NCBI GenBank assembly: GCA_965223835.1
Contig: CBDCXQ010000001.1
Span: forward strand, 186,001-250,000
Direction of reading: 5' to 3'
Source: CAVYXZ01 sp965223835
GTDB taxonomy: Bacteria; Chloroflexota; Anaerolineae; Aggregatilineales; Phototrophicaceae
Length of the DNA stretch: 64,000 nucleotides
Shown here: positions 35,319-42,353 of the stretch, one piece after another
Layout of the letters: every line of letters begins with the position of its first letter
Numbering within the stretch: the first letter of the stretch is position 1
Made by a program: the position numbers and the translations under genes
Notes under the pieces: generated by a model
Databases searched by the model: none
Seen by the model: the letters and a program-made list of their open reading frames with translations, nothing else
Told to the model about the DNA's origin: nothing

Positions 35319-36113
35319 TCACTCCAACAACGTGCGATCGGAGAGCGTCTCTTCGGATTTCAACGCGCGGAAACGCTCGACCAGATCATTGACCTTGAGG
35401 CTTTGCTTTTCAGCGCCGCTCACCTCGAACAAAATCGTCCCCCGATTCATCATGATGACCCGATCCCCGATCATCGTGGCCTGGGCCATGCTGTGCGTAA
35501 TCATAATAACCGTGAGTTTTTGTTCACTCGCCAGCTTCACGGTCAGGTCAATCGTTGCCGCCGCCGCATTCGGGTCCAGCGCTGCCGTGTGTTCATCCAA
35601 TAGCAGCAACGCCGGTTGGTTGAGTGTCGCCATCATCAGGGTTATGGCCTGGCGCTGCCCACCGCTGAGCAAGGCGACATCAGTTTCCAGCCGGTTTTCC
35701 AGCCCCATACCGATGCTTTCGAGCAGACTGGCAAAACGATCACGATCGGGACGCTTGACCGCTGGACGCAACCCGCGTGGCTTTCCGCGTTTATCGGCCA
35801 GCGCCAGATTTTCCAGCACCGTCAGGCCGGGACAGGTGCCCAATGCCGGGTTCTGAAACACGCGCCCAATGTTGCTGGACCGCCGGTGTTCCGGCCAATC
35901 GCGGATATTCTGCCCGCCCAATGAGATCTTACCGCGCTGGGGGGTGACAGTTCCCGCCACCACATTAAACAGTGTACTTTTGCCCGCGCCATTGGCCCCA
36001 ATGACGGTGACAAATTCACTCTGATTGACTGTCGTTGATACGCCTTGCAGCGCCCTGACTTCAGCCGCCGAGTGAGCGTTAAACGTGACGTGGACATTCT
36101 CAAGTTGCAGCAT
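35319..36113 (-). CDS. ABC transporter ATP-binding protein (partner of PF04392 system)
   Basis: A 264-residue ATPase with G-A-N-G-A-G-K-S-T, an L-L-S-G-G-Q-R-Q-A signature and L-L-L-L-D-E-H-T-A-A-L-D-P. The His after Asp-Glu is characteristic of this subfamily (D-E-H-T-A-A-L). I chose the second of two adjacent ATGs, because AGAGG lies 6 bases upstream of it. The start lies 14 bases inside the permease gene's end, so the two are coupled. With the permease and binding protein it makes one importer. Confidence 0.92.
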   Translation of the reverse strand: MLQLENVHVTFNAHSAAEVRALQGVSTTVNQSEFVTVIGANGAGKSTLFNVVAGTVTPQRGKISLGGQNIRDWPEHRRSSNIGRVFQNPALGTCPGLTVLENLALADKRGKPRGLRPAVKRPDRDRFASLLESIGMGLENRLETDVALLSGGQRQAITLMMATLNQPALLLLDEHTAALDPNAAAATIDLTVKLASEQKLTVIMITHSMAQATMIGDRVIMMNRGTILFEVSGAEKQSLKVNDLVERFRALKSEETLSDRTLLE

Positions 36114-37182
36114 CATCCGCCTCTGCTGCCTGTCGTTGCCGCCAATTGCGCCAGCGGTCGGCAATATTGGGTGCGGCTAACGCAACGAGCACCACCAGCG
36201 CACTGACCAGACGCACATCGGTGGCATCAAGATCGAGCGCCGCGAACACCCAGGCGCGGGAGACTTCAAAAATAATCATCCCAAACGCCGCTGAGACGAT
36301 GGCCTGGCCCGCAGACCGGGGCCGCAGCAGCACCTCGCCGATCATCACTGCCGCCAGACCGCGAATGATAATGCCAATACCCATCTGCACATCAGCAAAG
36401 CCCAATTGCTGCACCGCCAGACCACCGGCCAGACCCGATAAGCCATTGGAGATCATCAAGCCAATGAGGATCATGAGGCGATCATCGACGCCCACTGCCC
36501 GGACCATCTGACTGTTTTTGCCAGCGGCGCGCATCGTCAAACCCAGTTCAGTGTGCAGGAACCAGTTGAGCACGAACAACATGACGATAACGATCAGCCC
36601 AAAAACCATGATTTCAACCAGATTGTTAGACTGCCGTCGCAGTTCATCACCCAATGTGTTGACGACGAAACTGCGCATCGTGTCTTGATAGGGGGTCAGC
36701 ACGGTGCGTTCGGTCAAGAGTGGAATATTGCTGGTGCCCATGATGCGCAACGTAATCGTAAACGCGCCGGTCAAAACGATGATGCTTGCCAGCAAACCTT
36801 CGATTTTGAAAATGATATGAATCAGCGCGGTGACTAAGCCGGTGAGTGCTCCGGCGATAAAAGCTGCCACTAATCCCGCCTCCGCCGCGACGCCGGTGAC
36901 GATGAGTATGGCGGTGACTGCGCCGCCAATGGGGAACGAGCCATCAACTGACAGGTCAGGGAAGTTGAGCACTCGAAATGACAGGTAGACGCCGACGCCG
37001 ACCAATGCCAACGCGAAGCCCTGTCCAATCGCACCAATATTGACATTGGAGGCCGACATTAGCAGGCCAACCAGCACCGCAACGAGCGCCACCCGGATCC
37101 TAAATGTGTTTGATAGCCGAAGTAAAACCGGTTTCTGGTCGTCAGTTGCCAGCGCAGGACTCGAGTGTTCCGTAACGGTCAT
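36100..37182 (-). CDS. ABC transporter permease (BPD_transp_2 family)
   Basis: A 360-residue permease of the LivH/RbsC-like superfamily. It has eight to ten hydrophobic segments, a V-Y-L-S-F-R-V-L-N-F-P-D-L-S-V-D-G-S-F-P motif after the first helices and A-A-G-K-N-S-Q-M-V-R-A-V-G-V in the ATPase-coupling loop. Both motifs are typical of the TrpY-like permeases that accompany PF04392 binding proteins. I place the start at ATG 37182; the frame runs open to 37473, but those extra codons overlap the divergent methyltransferase gene. No strong ribosome site is visible. Confidence 0.88.
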   Translation of the reverse strand: MTVTEHSSPALATDDQKPVLLRLSNTFRIRVALVAVLVGLLMSASNVNIGAIGQGFALALVGVGVYLSFRVLNFPDLSVDGSFPIGGAVTAILIVTGVAAEAGLVAAFIAGALTGLVTALIHIIFKIEGLLASIIVLTGAFTITLRIMGTSNIPLLTERTVLTPYQDTMRSFVVNTLGDELRRQSNNLVEIMVFGLIVIVMLFVLNWFLHTELGLTMRAAGKNSQMVRAVGVDDRLMILIGLMISNGLSGLAGGLAVQQLGFADVQMGIGIIIRGLAAVMIGEVLLRPRSAGQAIVSAAFGMIIFEVSRAWVFAALDLDATDVRLVSALVVLVALAAPNIADRWRNWRQRQAAEADDAAT

Positions 37183-37269
37183 GAAATGCCAGTAAAGATT
37201 TTTGAAATAATGGACTTTATAATACCCGGAATGACTACTTTTGCCACCTGCACCCCGAAGGCGAACGCC

Positions 37270-38064
37270 ATGCCAATTACCAGCACGCGCAACCAGCACA
37301 TCGTCGCTGCCCGTAAGCTCAGCCAGCGCAAGCATCGTCAGGAACAGGGCCGGTTTGCGGTGGAAGGCCTGCAACTGCTGCACATGGCGCTCGATGGTGG
37401 GCAGCAACCCCAGGACGTTTTTTACTGCGACGATTTGTTCGCTGGTGAGTCGGCTCCCGCATTGATCGAACAATTTCGATCCGCCGGGGCCAATTTGATC
37501 GCGGTATCCACTGAGGTGTTGCGTTCGCTTTCGGACCGCGATACACCGCAGGGCATTTACGCGACCTTCGAACTGCCAAATAACGGGCTGGATTCGATTA
37601 CTTTAGCTGACAATGCACTGGTTTTGGTGTTAGATCGGCTGCGCGATCCGGGCAATGTGGGGACGCTATTGCGCACGGCGGATGCGGCGGGGGCGAGTGG
37701 CGTCATTATGCTCACGCCGGGCGTTGATCTGTACGATCCGAAAACTGTCCGGGCCAGCATGGGGTCGCTGTTTAACCTGCCGGTTGTGATGATAGATGAT
37801 GTTAGGCAGGCGTTTGATTGGCTGTCAGGTCATGATTTGCGTGTTGTCGGCGCAGATAGTCAGCGTGGAAAAATTTGGACTGAATCCGATTGGTCGGGTG
37901 GCGCTGCGCTCGTGTTGGGCAACGAAGCGCAGGGATTATCCGCTGATCTGGTGCCCCACATCACCGATTGGGCCGCGCTACCGCTTCAGGGTCGGGCCGA
38001 TTCGCTCAATGTCGCGGTGGCGGGTGGCATTTTGATGTATGCTTGGGTTGCGACCAATAGATGA
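37270..38064 (+). CDS. SpoU/TrmH-family RNA 2'-O-methyltransferase
   Basis: A 264-residue SPOUT methyltransferase that modifies ribose 2'-hydroxyls of rRNA or tRNA using S-adenosylmethionine. Motif 1 is L-D-R-L-R-D-P-G-N-V-G-T-L-L-R-T-A, motif 2 is V-L-G-N-E-A-Q-G-L-S, and motif 3 is L-P-L-Q-G-R-A-D-S-L-N-V-A-V-A. Together they form the trefoil-knot cofactor site. An N-terminal substrate-binding domain (R-K-H-R-Q-E-Q-G-R-F-A-V-E-G) is present, as in 23S rRNA methylases of this type. ATG 37270 is preferred, with GAAGG 8 bases upstream; the frame extends 35 codons further with no site. It is divergent from the permease. Confidence 0.92.
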   Translation: MPITSTRNQHIVAARKLSQRKHRQEQGRFAVEGLQLLHMALDGGQQPQDVFYCDDLFAGESAPALIEQFRSAGANLIAVSTEVLRSLSDRDTPQGIYATFELPNNGLDSITLADNALVLVLDRLRDPGNVGTLLRTADAAGASGVIMLTPGVDLYDPKTVRASMGSLFNLPVVMIDDVRQAFDWLSGHDLRVVGADSQRGKIWTESDWSGGAALVLGNEAQGLSADLVPHITDWAALPLQGRADSLNVAVAGGILMYAWVATNR

Positions 38065-38066
38065 TG

Positions 38067-38337
38067 CTATTCCACATTCGCAAATGTAATCTGTCCGCCA
38101 TGTATATCATGGATGGCGAATGAATATGCACCCCAGGGCTTGCGTTCCAGCTTGCCATTGGGCGCGATGACATTTTGCGCCTGATATTCCGCATACAGCG
38201 GTTCGATATTGCGCACATGCACATAATAGGCGGTACTCTCGGCGATGTGTCGTTCATCACACACCAGAAATGGAGTTCCAGCGCATCGCGTTGAGCGATG
38301 CCAGTATCGGGATCCCTTTGACGATTTCGGAAGCCAT
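38067..38337 (-). pseudogene. Decayed VOC-family (glyoxalase/bleomycin-resistance-like) gene
   Basis: Three frames together spell a VOC domain. From ATG 38335-38337 (AAAGGA upstream), frame 1 gives MASEIVKGIPILASLN. It then jumps into frame 2, R-D-A-L-E-L-H-F-W, skipping roughly 30 residues of the usual fold. It finally reaches frame 3, C-D-E-R-H-I-A-E-S-T-A-Y-Y-V, which runs to the normal end P-W-G-A-Y-S-F-A-I and T-F-A-N-V-E. The last shift lies in a TGGTGTGTGATG run, where removing one TG would restore F-W-C-D-E-R-H. The first looks like an internal deletion. It was probably the last gene of the radical SAM operon, 26 bases downstream. Confidence 0.8.
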
Positions 38338-38363
38338 AGCAAATCCTTTCAAAAAATACTCGA

Positions 38364-39506
38364 TCAAAATAATGATAACTGCTGCGGCGGGCGGCGGCCA
38401 TCGAGCAGGATGTAGGGTGCGGTCTGCTCCGGGGCGCGAATGCCCAGCTGGCGCAGATCGGATAGATCCCGTAAGTTGTGCAACCGTCGCGCTTTGAGAA
38501 TAGCGTCAGCACCAATCGGGCCAATGCCTGGAATCCGCAGTAGCTGATTGCGGTCGGCACGCATGACATCAACCGGGGCCTGCTGCAAATGAATGTCGGC
38601 CCAGGCGCGTTTCGGGTCCACATCGAGGCGTAAATTACCGGCATTCACAAACGGCAGTTCTTCCACATCCCAGCCATAATCGCGCAGGAGAAAGCTCGAT
38701 TGATACAGACGCTGACCGCGTTTGGGCGATTCAGCGCCCAGATTCTCAAACGGGGTGTGGGCTACCGGGCTGAAGACTGAATAATAAGCTCGCGCCAGTC
38801 CCACCTGCCGATAGAGTTTTTCGCTGAGTGAGAGCAATTCCAGATCGGTATCGCCGACCGCGCCAACGACAAACTGCGTCACCAGACTCGCCAGCTTGCC
38901 AGGTGTATTGCGTTTGAGTTCACTCGCCCATTGCAGCATCTGCACCAGTTCGTCATTGAAGTCCTTTTTTGGGGCGAGGCGGTGCAGGCGTTCGGGTGTC
39001 GGTCCCTCGAGGTTAATGGAGACTCGGTCTGCCAGTTGCATTGCGCGGAAGATTTGATCGCGTTCGGCACCGGGCATTATCTTCAGATGCACATAGCCCT
39101 GATACTGGTGCTTCTTGCGGACGATCTCGACGGTATCAATAATTTTGTCCTGGGTGGTCACGCCACCTTTGATGATGCCCGACGACAGAAACAGGCCATC
39201 AACCAGCTTGGCGCGCTGCATATTGTCGAATGTCTGTGCCAATTCATCGGGTTTGAACGTTGCCCGCTGGGTTTGACCCCGCCCGGCGCGGAAGGGGCAG
39301 TAAAAACAGTTCTTCTCGCACGCGGTTGTGACCATCGTCTTGAGAACGGCTTTGCGGCCTTTCGGGGTTTGTACATGGGCAACACAATCGGCCATGCGTT
39401 CGTCTTTGATTTCGCTGAGCGGTCTGTCACCGGCTGGTTCAAACAGGGTGACATCACCCATTTGCGTGAGTTTTTGGGCTGCGTCGGGCTGGACTTTGAT
39501 GTGCAT
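38364..39506 (-). CDS. Radical SAM protein of the putative DNA modification/repair type, with HhH and clamp motif
   Basis: A 380-residue iron-sulfur enzyme. The [4Fe-4S] cysteines are C63, C67 and C70 in C-E-K-N-C-F-Y-C, followed by P-F-R-A-G. A helix-hairpin-helix DNA-binding motif lies near 330-350 (I-P-G-I-G-P-I-G-A-D-A-I-L). The protein ends in Q-L-S-L-F, the canonical motif by which bacterial DNA enzymes bind the sliding clamp. The family is annotated as a putative DNA modification/repair radical SAM protein and is related to spore photoproduct lyase; its chemistry is not established. Its ATG overlaps the upstream gene's stop as TAATG. The shared promoter contains a LexA-like box. Confidence 0.9.
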   Translation of the reverse strand: MHIKVQPDAAQKLTQMGDVTLFEPAGDRPLSEIKDERMADCVAHVQTPKGRKAVLKTMVTTACEKNCFYCPFRAGRGQTQRATFKPDELAQTFDNMQRAKLVDGLFLSSGIIKGGVTTQDKIIDTVEIVRKKHQYQGYVHLKIMPGAERDQIFRAMQLADRVSINLEGPTPERLHRLAPKKDFNDELVQMLQWASELKRNTPGKLASLVTQFVVGAVGDTDLELLSLSEKLYRQVGLARAYYSVFSPVAHTPFENLGAESPKRGQRLYQSSFLLRDYGWDVEELPFVNAGNLRLDVDPKRAWADIHLQQAPVDVMRADRNQLLRIPGIGPIGADAILKARRLHNLRDLSDLRQLGIRAPEQTAPYILLDGRRPPQQLSLF

Positions 39507-40336
39507 TACAGGCGTCCGAATTGTTTCAGGGCCATCAACACATCAATCGTCACGCGTGGTTGCCAGTGTCCCAGGCCATGCTGGTCATCCCAGCCGCCGT
39601 CGTCCCGCTGCGTCGACTCGAAGTGATCGAGGCAACGATCAATGAAGCCAGCCGGCAGCGCTTGTGCCAGTGGCGTGTCCGGTGCGGTGGCAAAGGCGAA
39701 CAGGTCATAATACTGTTTCGGGGGCATCTGTGCGGCGCACGCTACCAGATTCTGCATCACTGCTGCGCGATAGGGTTCAACATCGGGGAAATCATCAACA
39801 TGCATAAAATAATCGTAGGCATGGTAGCCCATAAACAGCCAGTCGTTAGCCGCGATACTCTCCAGCGTCACATTAGCCTGAACCCATTGCCGGGTTGTCG
39901 CCGCCAGGTTGGGCGTCACTAGTCCTAACCGGGTAAGCTGCCCGACAATTGAATCGGGCTTGGTTTGTCCGCCCCATTCCTGCCACCAGGGTGCGATGGG
40001 ATACTCACTTAAGCTGGCGGGATTACGCAGCGAACCATCAGCCAGCTGCATGGATTCGACCCATTCTGGCGTACTATCCAGCAGGTTACCGATGGGAATC
40101 GCATAGCGGCTCAGGGTACCCAGTAGATATTCCAGTGCCGCCGGGTGGGAGTCTGGTGCTTTGAGGTCATGCTCCAGCCCATGTCCCCAGCCACCATCCG
40201 GGTTTTTGTAGGCCAGCAGACAGGTGTGCAGGTGTTCCAGAGAGCCAGCTTCCAGCAAATAGCTAAAGAGGGCACGCTCCAGCAACACCCCATTGGCATA
40301 CACATAATCTCGCGCTTTCCGCAACGACACAGACAT
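39506..40336 (-). CDS. Terpenoid-cyclase/prenyltransferase-fold (alpha-alpha toroid) protein
   Basis: A 276-residue soluble protein. Two QW-like motifs are clear: N-P-D-G-G-W-G-H-G-L-E near residue 45 and Q-R-D-D-G-G-W-D-D-Q-H-G near residue 250, each followed by a helix. This marks the alpha-alpha toroid fold of squalene cyclases and prenyltransferases. It lacks a D-x-D-D-T-A acid motif and is less than half the length of a cyclase, so a catalytic cyclase role is unlikely. A GGGGG site precedes the ATG. It is the first gene of the LexA-box operon and overlaps the radical SAM gene by 1 base, which hints at a shared pathway. Confidence 0.8.
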   Translation of the reverse strand: MSVSLRKARDYVYANGVLLERALFSYLLEAGSLEHLHTCLLAYKNPDGGWGHGLEHDLKAPDSHPAALEYLLGTLSRYAIPIGNLLDSTPEWVESMQLADGSLRNPASLSEYPIAPWWQEWGGQTKPDSIVGQLTRLGLVTPNLAATTRQWVQANVTLESIAANDWLFMGYHAYDYFMHVDDFPDVEPYRAAVMQNLVACAAQMPPKQYYDLFAFATAPDTPLAQALPAGFIDRCLDHFESTQRDDGGWDDQHGLGHWQPRVTIDVLMALKQFGRL

Positions 40337-40373
40337 AGCTAACCCCCTGATTGATGCCTAACAGAACCATACA

Positions 40374-40402
40374 ATTATACCGAACTTTTGTTCTAATCGC
40401 AA
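40374..40402 (-). promoter_or_regulatory. Promoter with LexA-like (SOS) box in the spacer
   Basis: On the minus strand a -35 (TTGCGA, 40397-40402), a spacer of exactly 17 bases and a perfect -10 (TATAAT, 40374-40379) are followed by the operon start 38 bases later. The spacer contains GAACAAAAGTTCG (plus-strand CGAACTTTTGTTC, 40381-40393). This fits the Gram-positive-type LexA/DinR site CGAAC-N4-GTTCG in all but the last base. The position would block RNA polymerase. The binding protein is not shown by the sequence. Confidence 0.65.
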
Positions 40403-40537
40403 TGGGTCACGGCACAAAATCCGCAATCTCATTACGAAACATAGTTTTGATCAGGCATTTACCATGAAATGAATACCGCCGCTGCCTACTCTGTGCTATA
40501 TTTGTGACTTGTAACAAATCATCACAGGCAGCGAGAC

Positions 40538-41008
40538 ATGACGGAGTTGTTTTCCTCAGCCGAGGGCAGCCAACGCAATTTACGCATTGTATTGTTTATC
40601 ATCATCCTGGCAACCTTACCTTTTTATTGTTTGGGCTTTATCCTGTGGAGTGCCGCGCCGCAGAGTTCACAGGCCGTGCGCGAAACCGCGACGATGACGT
40701 CATTGCCAGTCAATACGCTGGAACCGTCGGCGACTGTTCTGGCATCACATACCCCACTATCGGTTGTTACGATGACCCCGTTGCCGGTTCCCATCACGCC
40801 GACTCAAATTTTCGTGCCGCCGCCGGTGGTTATTCCGCCGACCCAGTTTTTCCCGCCAACCGTGTTTATTCCACCGACGGTATTCATACCGCCAACGGTG
40901 TTTATCCCGCCGCCGACAGCAGCTCCAACGCTCACGCCAATTCCGCCGACCGCGAATCCGGTGGCAACAACGACGACTATTCCGATTTTCCCGACTTCGA
41001 CGCCCTGA
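40538..41008 (+). CDS. Single-pass membrane protein with Pro/Thr-rich repeat tail
   Basis: A 156-residue protein. Residues about 16-40 form one membrane helix (I-V-L-F-I-I-I-L-A-T-L-P-F-Y-C-L-G-F-I-L-W). The rest is a low-complexity Pro/Thr/Val tail rich in T-P-T and P-P-T-x-F, with three exact-period copies of PPTVFI. It ends in P-T-S-T-P. It looks like a surface linker whose functional domain is missing or very small. The next gene begins 18 bases after its stop. A longer overlapping frame (40504-41034) exists, but it has no domain logic. Function unknown. Confidence 0.65.
   Translation: MTELFSSAEGSQRNLRIVLFIIILATLPFYCLGFILWSAAPQSSQAVRETATMTSLPVNTLEPSATVLASHTPLSVVTMTPLPVPITPTQIFVPPPVVIPPTQFFPPTVFIPPTVFIPPTVFIPPPTAAPTLTPIPPTANPVATTTTIPIFPTSTP
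40853..40906 (+). repeat. Tandem 18-base coding repeat (PPTVFI x3)
   Basis: Three consecutive 18-base units encode PPTVFI each, with synonymous differences between them. The amino-acid repeat is therefore kept while the DNA drifts. A fourth partial unit (PPTQFF) precedes it. Confidence 0.8.
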
Positions 41009-41026
41009 TTATTAGGAGACAGCGAC

Positions 41027-42118
41027 GTGTTTGAACTGAAAGACCATCTCAAAGCACTGGTGGAGGCGCACGCACCGTCCGGTCATGAAGGGCCGATTCG
41101 GGAACTAATTCAGGCAGCATGGGAACCGTTCACCGATGCGATGGATCAGGACAAGCTGGGCAGTCTGATCGGTATCAAACGAGCGACCCAACCGGTTGAT
41201 CCGCCACGCAAAATCATGCTGGCTGCCCATATGGACGAGATTGGCATGATGGTGCGGGATGTGGTAGATGGCTTTATCTTTGTGCATCGCATCAGTGGGG
41301 TCGATAACCGCGTCATGCTGGCGCAACCGGTGCTGGTGCATGGCAAGCGGCCCTTACCTGGCCTCGTGGCGACTGTGCCCACCCATTTGCAAAAATCGGG
41401 TGAGCGCAACAAATACCCGTCTTTTGACGATCTCGTGATTGATGTCGGCTTGCCCGCCGCTGAGGTGGATGAGTTGGTGCAAATTGGCGACCTGATAACG
41501 GTGGATGTGCCGCTGATCGAACTGAAGAATGGTAAATATGCGGCGAAAACGATGGATGACCGGGCCTGCGTCGCGGCGGTGACGGCTTGCTTGCATTATC
41601 TTCAAGGGATGCAACATCAGTGGGATGTCTATGCAACGGCTACGGTACAGGAAGAAACTGGCTTGCTCGGTGCCCGCACCGCTGCCTACCAGATTGAGCC
41701 AGATATTGCGATCGCGCTGGATGTGGGCTTTGCGCAGCAACCGGGCGTCGAGAATGATGATGCGCTGGAACTCGATAAAGGCCCTGGCATCGGCGTTGGC
41801 CCCAATTTCCACCCCGGCCTATATCGAAAGATCAAAGCAACGGCTGAGCAGTACGAAATTAAACTACAAGACGATTTTATCCCCGGTGCGAGTGGGACCG
41901 ATGCCTGGGCGATTCAGGTGGCCCGTGAAGGCATCCCAACGGCCTTGCTGGAGGTGCCGATTCGCAATATGCACTCGCCAGTTGAGACGCTGGCGCTCAA
42001 AGATATTGACCGGGCGGGGCGCTTGCTGGCGCTGTTTATCGCCGGGTTGGATGCGGATTTTCTGGCGGCGATTGATTGGGATGATCTGAAGCCAACTGAG
42101 GCCGAACCATCGGCGTAA
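41027..42118 (+). CDS. M42 family metallopeptidase, paralogue 1
   Basis: A 363-residue cytoplasmic di-metal aminopeptidase or glucanase-like protein. Metal and catalytic motifs are A-A-H-M-D-E-I-G (His ligand, Asp), K-T-M-D-D-R (bridging Asp), V-Q-E-E-T-G (catalytic and ligand Glu), A-L-D-V-G and N-M-H-S-P-V-E (last His). Family members form large tetrahedral dodecamers that degrade peptides. The start is GTG, with TAGGAG about 9 bases upstream. A kinase gene and two more M42 genes follow on the same strand. Of the three it has the longest loops and a D/E-rich end. Confidence 0.93.
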   Translation: MFELKDHLKALVEAHAPSGHEGPIRELIQAAWEPFTDAMDQDKLGSLIGIKRATQPVDPPRKIMLAAHMDEIGMMVRDVVDGFIFVHRISGVDNRVMLAQPVLVHGKRPLPGLVATVPTHLQKSGERNKYPSFDDLVIDVGLPAAEVDELVQIGDLITVDVPLIELKNGKYAAKTMDDRACVAAVTACLHYLQGMQHQWDVYATATVQEETGLLGARTAAYQIEPDIAIALDVGFAQQPGVENDDALELDKGPGIGVGPNFHPGLYRKIKATAEQYEIKLQDDFIPGASGTDAWAIQVAREGIPTALLEVPIRNMHSPVETLALKDIDRAGRLLALFIAGLDADFLAAIDWDDLKPTEAEPSA

Positions 42119-42353
42119 TGCGCCATACCTGGGTCGGAAATGTACGGAGCAGATACAAGAATCAGGTTGATTTGACAGCGATACACTGTCATGGTCGTCG
42201 ATATAGTGGACAGATCCCACAGGGATTTCCTTCGGTCACAAAGGCAGTCCTTACAATTTAACGCTGATATGTCGGGACACCCTTCTGGGTGTCTGCTGGC
42301 GAAAGCAAACAAACCTAAATGGAAACGTTTGCGCAGTATAGGAAACACCAGGC
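42119..42353 (+). other. Non-coding gap before the kinase-HEAT gene, with hairpins
   Basis: No gene is visible. GACACCC-TTCT-GGGTGTC (42276-42293) is a compact hairpin without a T run. TGACAG and CTGTCA (42173-42178, 42186-42191) form a short inverted repeat of operator size. A TTGACA at 42172 has no partner -10 at normal spacing. Confidence 0.45.

Noticed and set aside
40504..41034. Longer overlapping frame at the Pro/Thr-repeat gene
   Set aside because: The frame at 40538 gives a membrane helix and a PPTVFI protein repeat with synonymous drift, which only selection on that frame explains.
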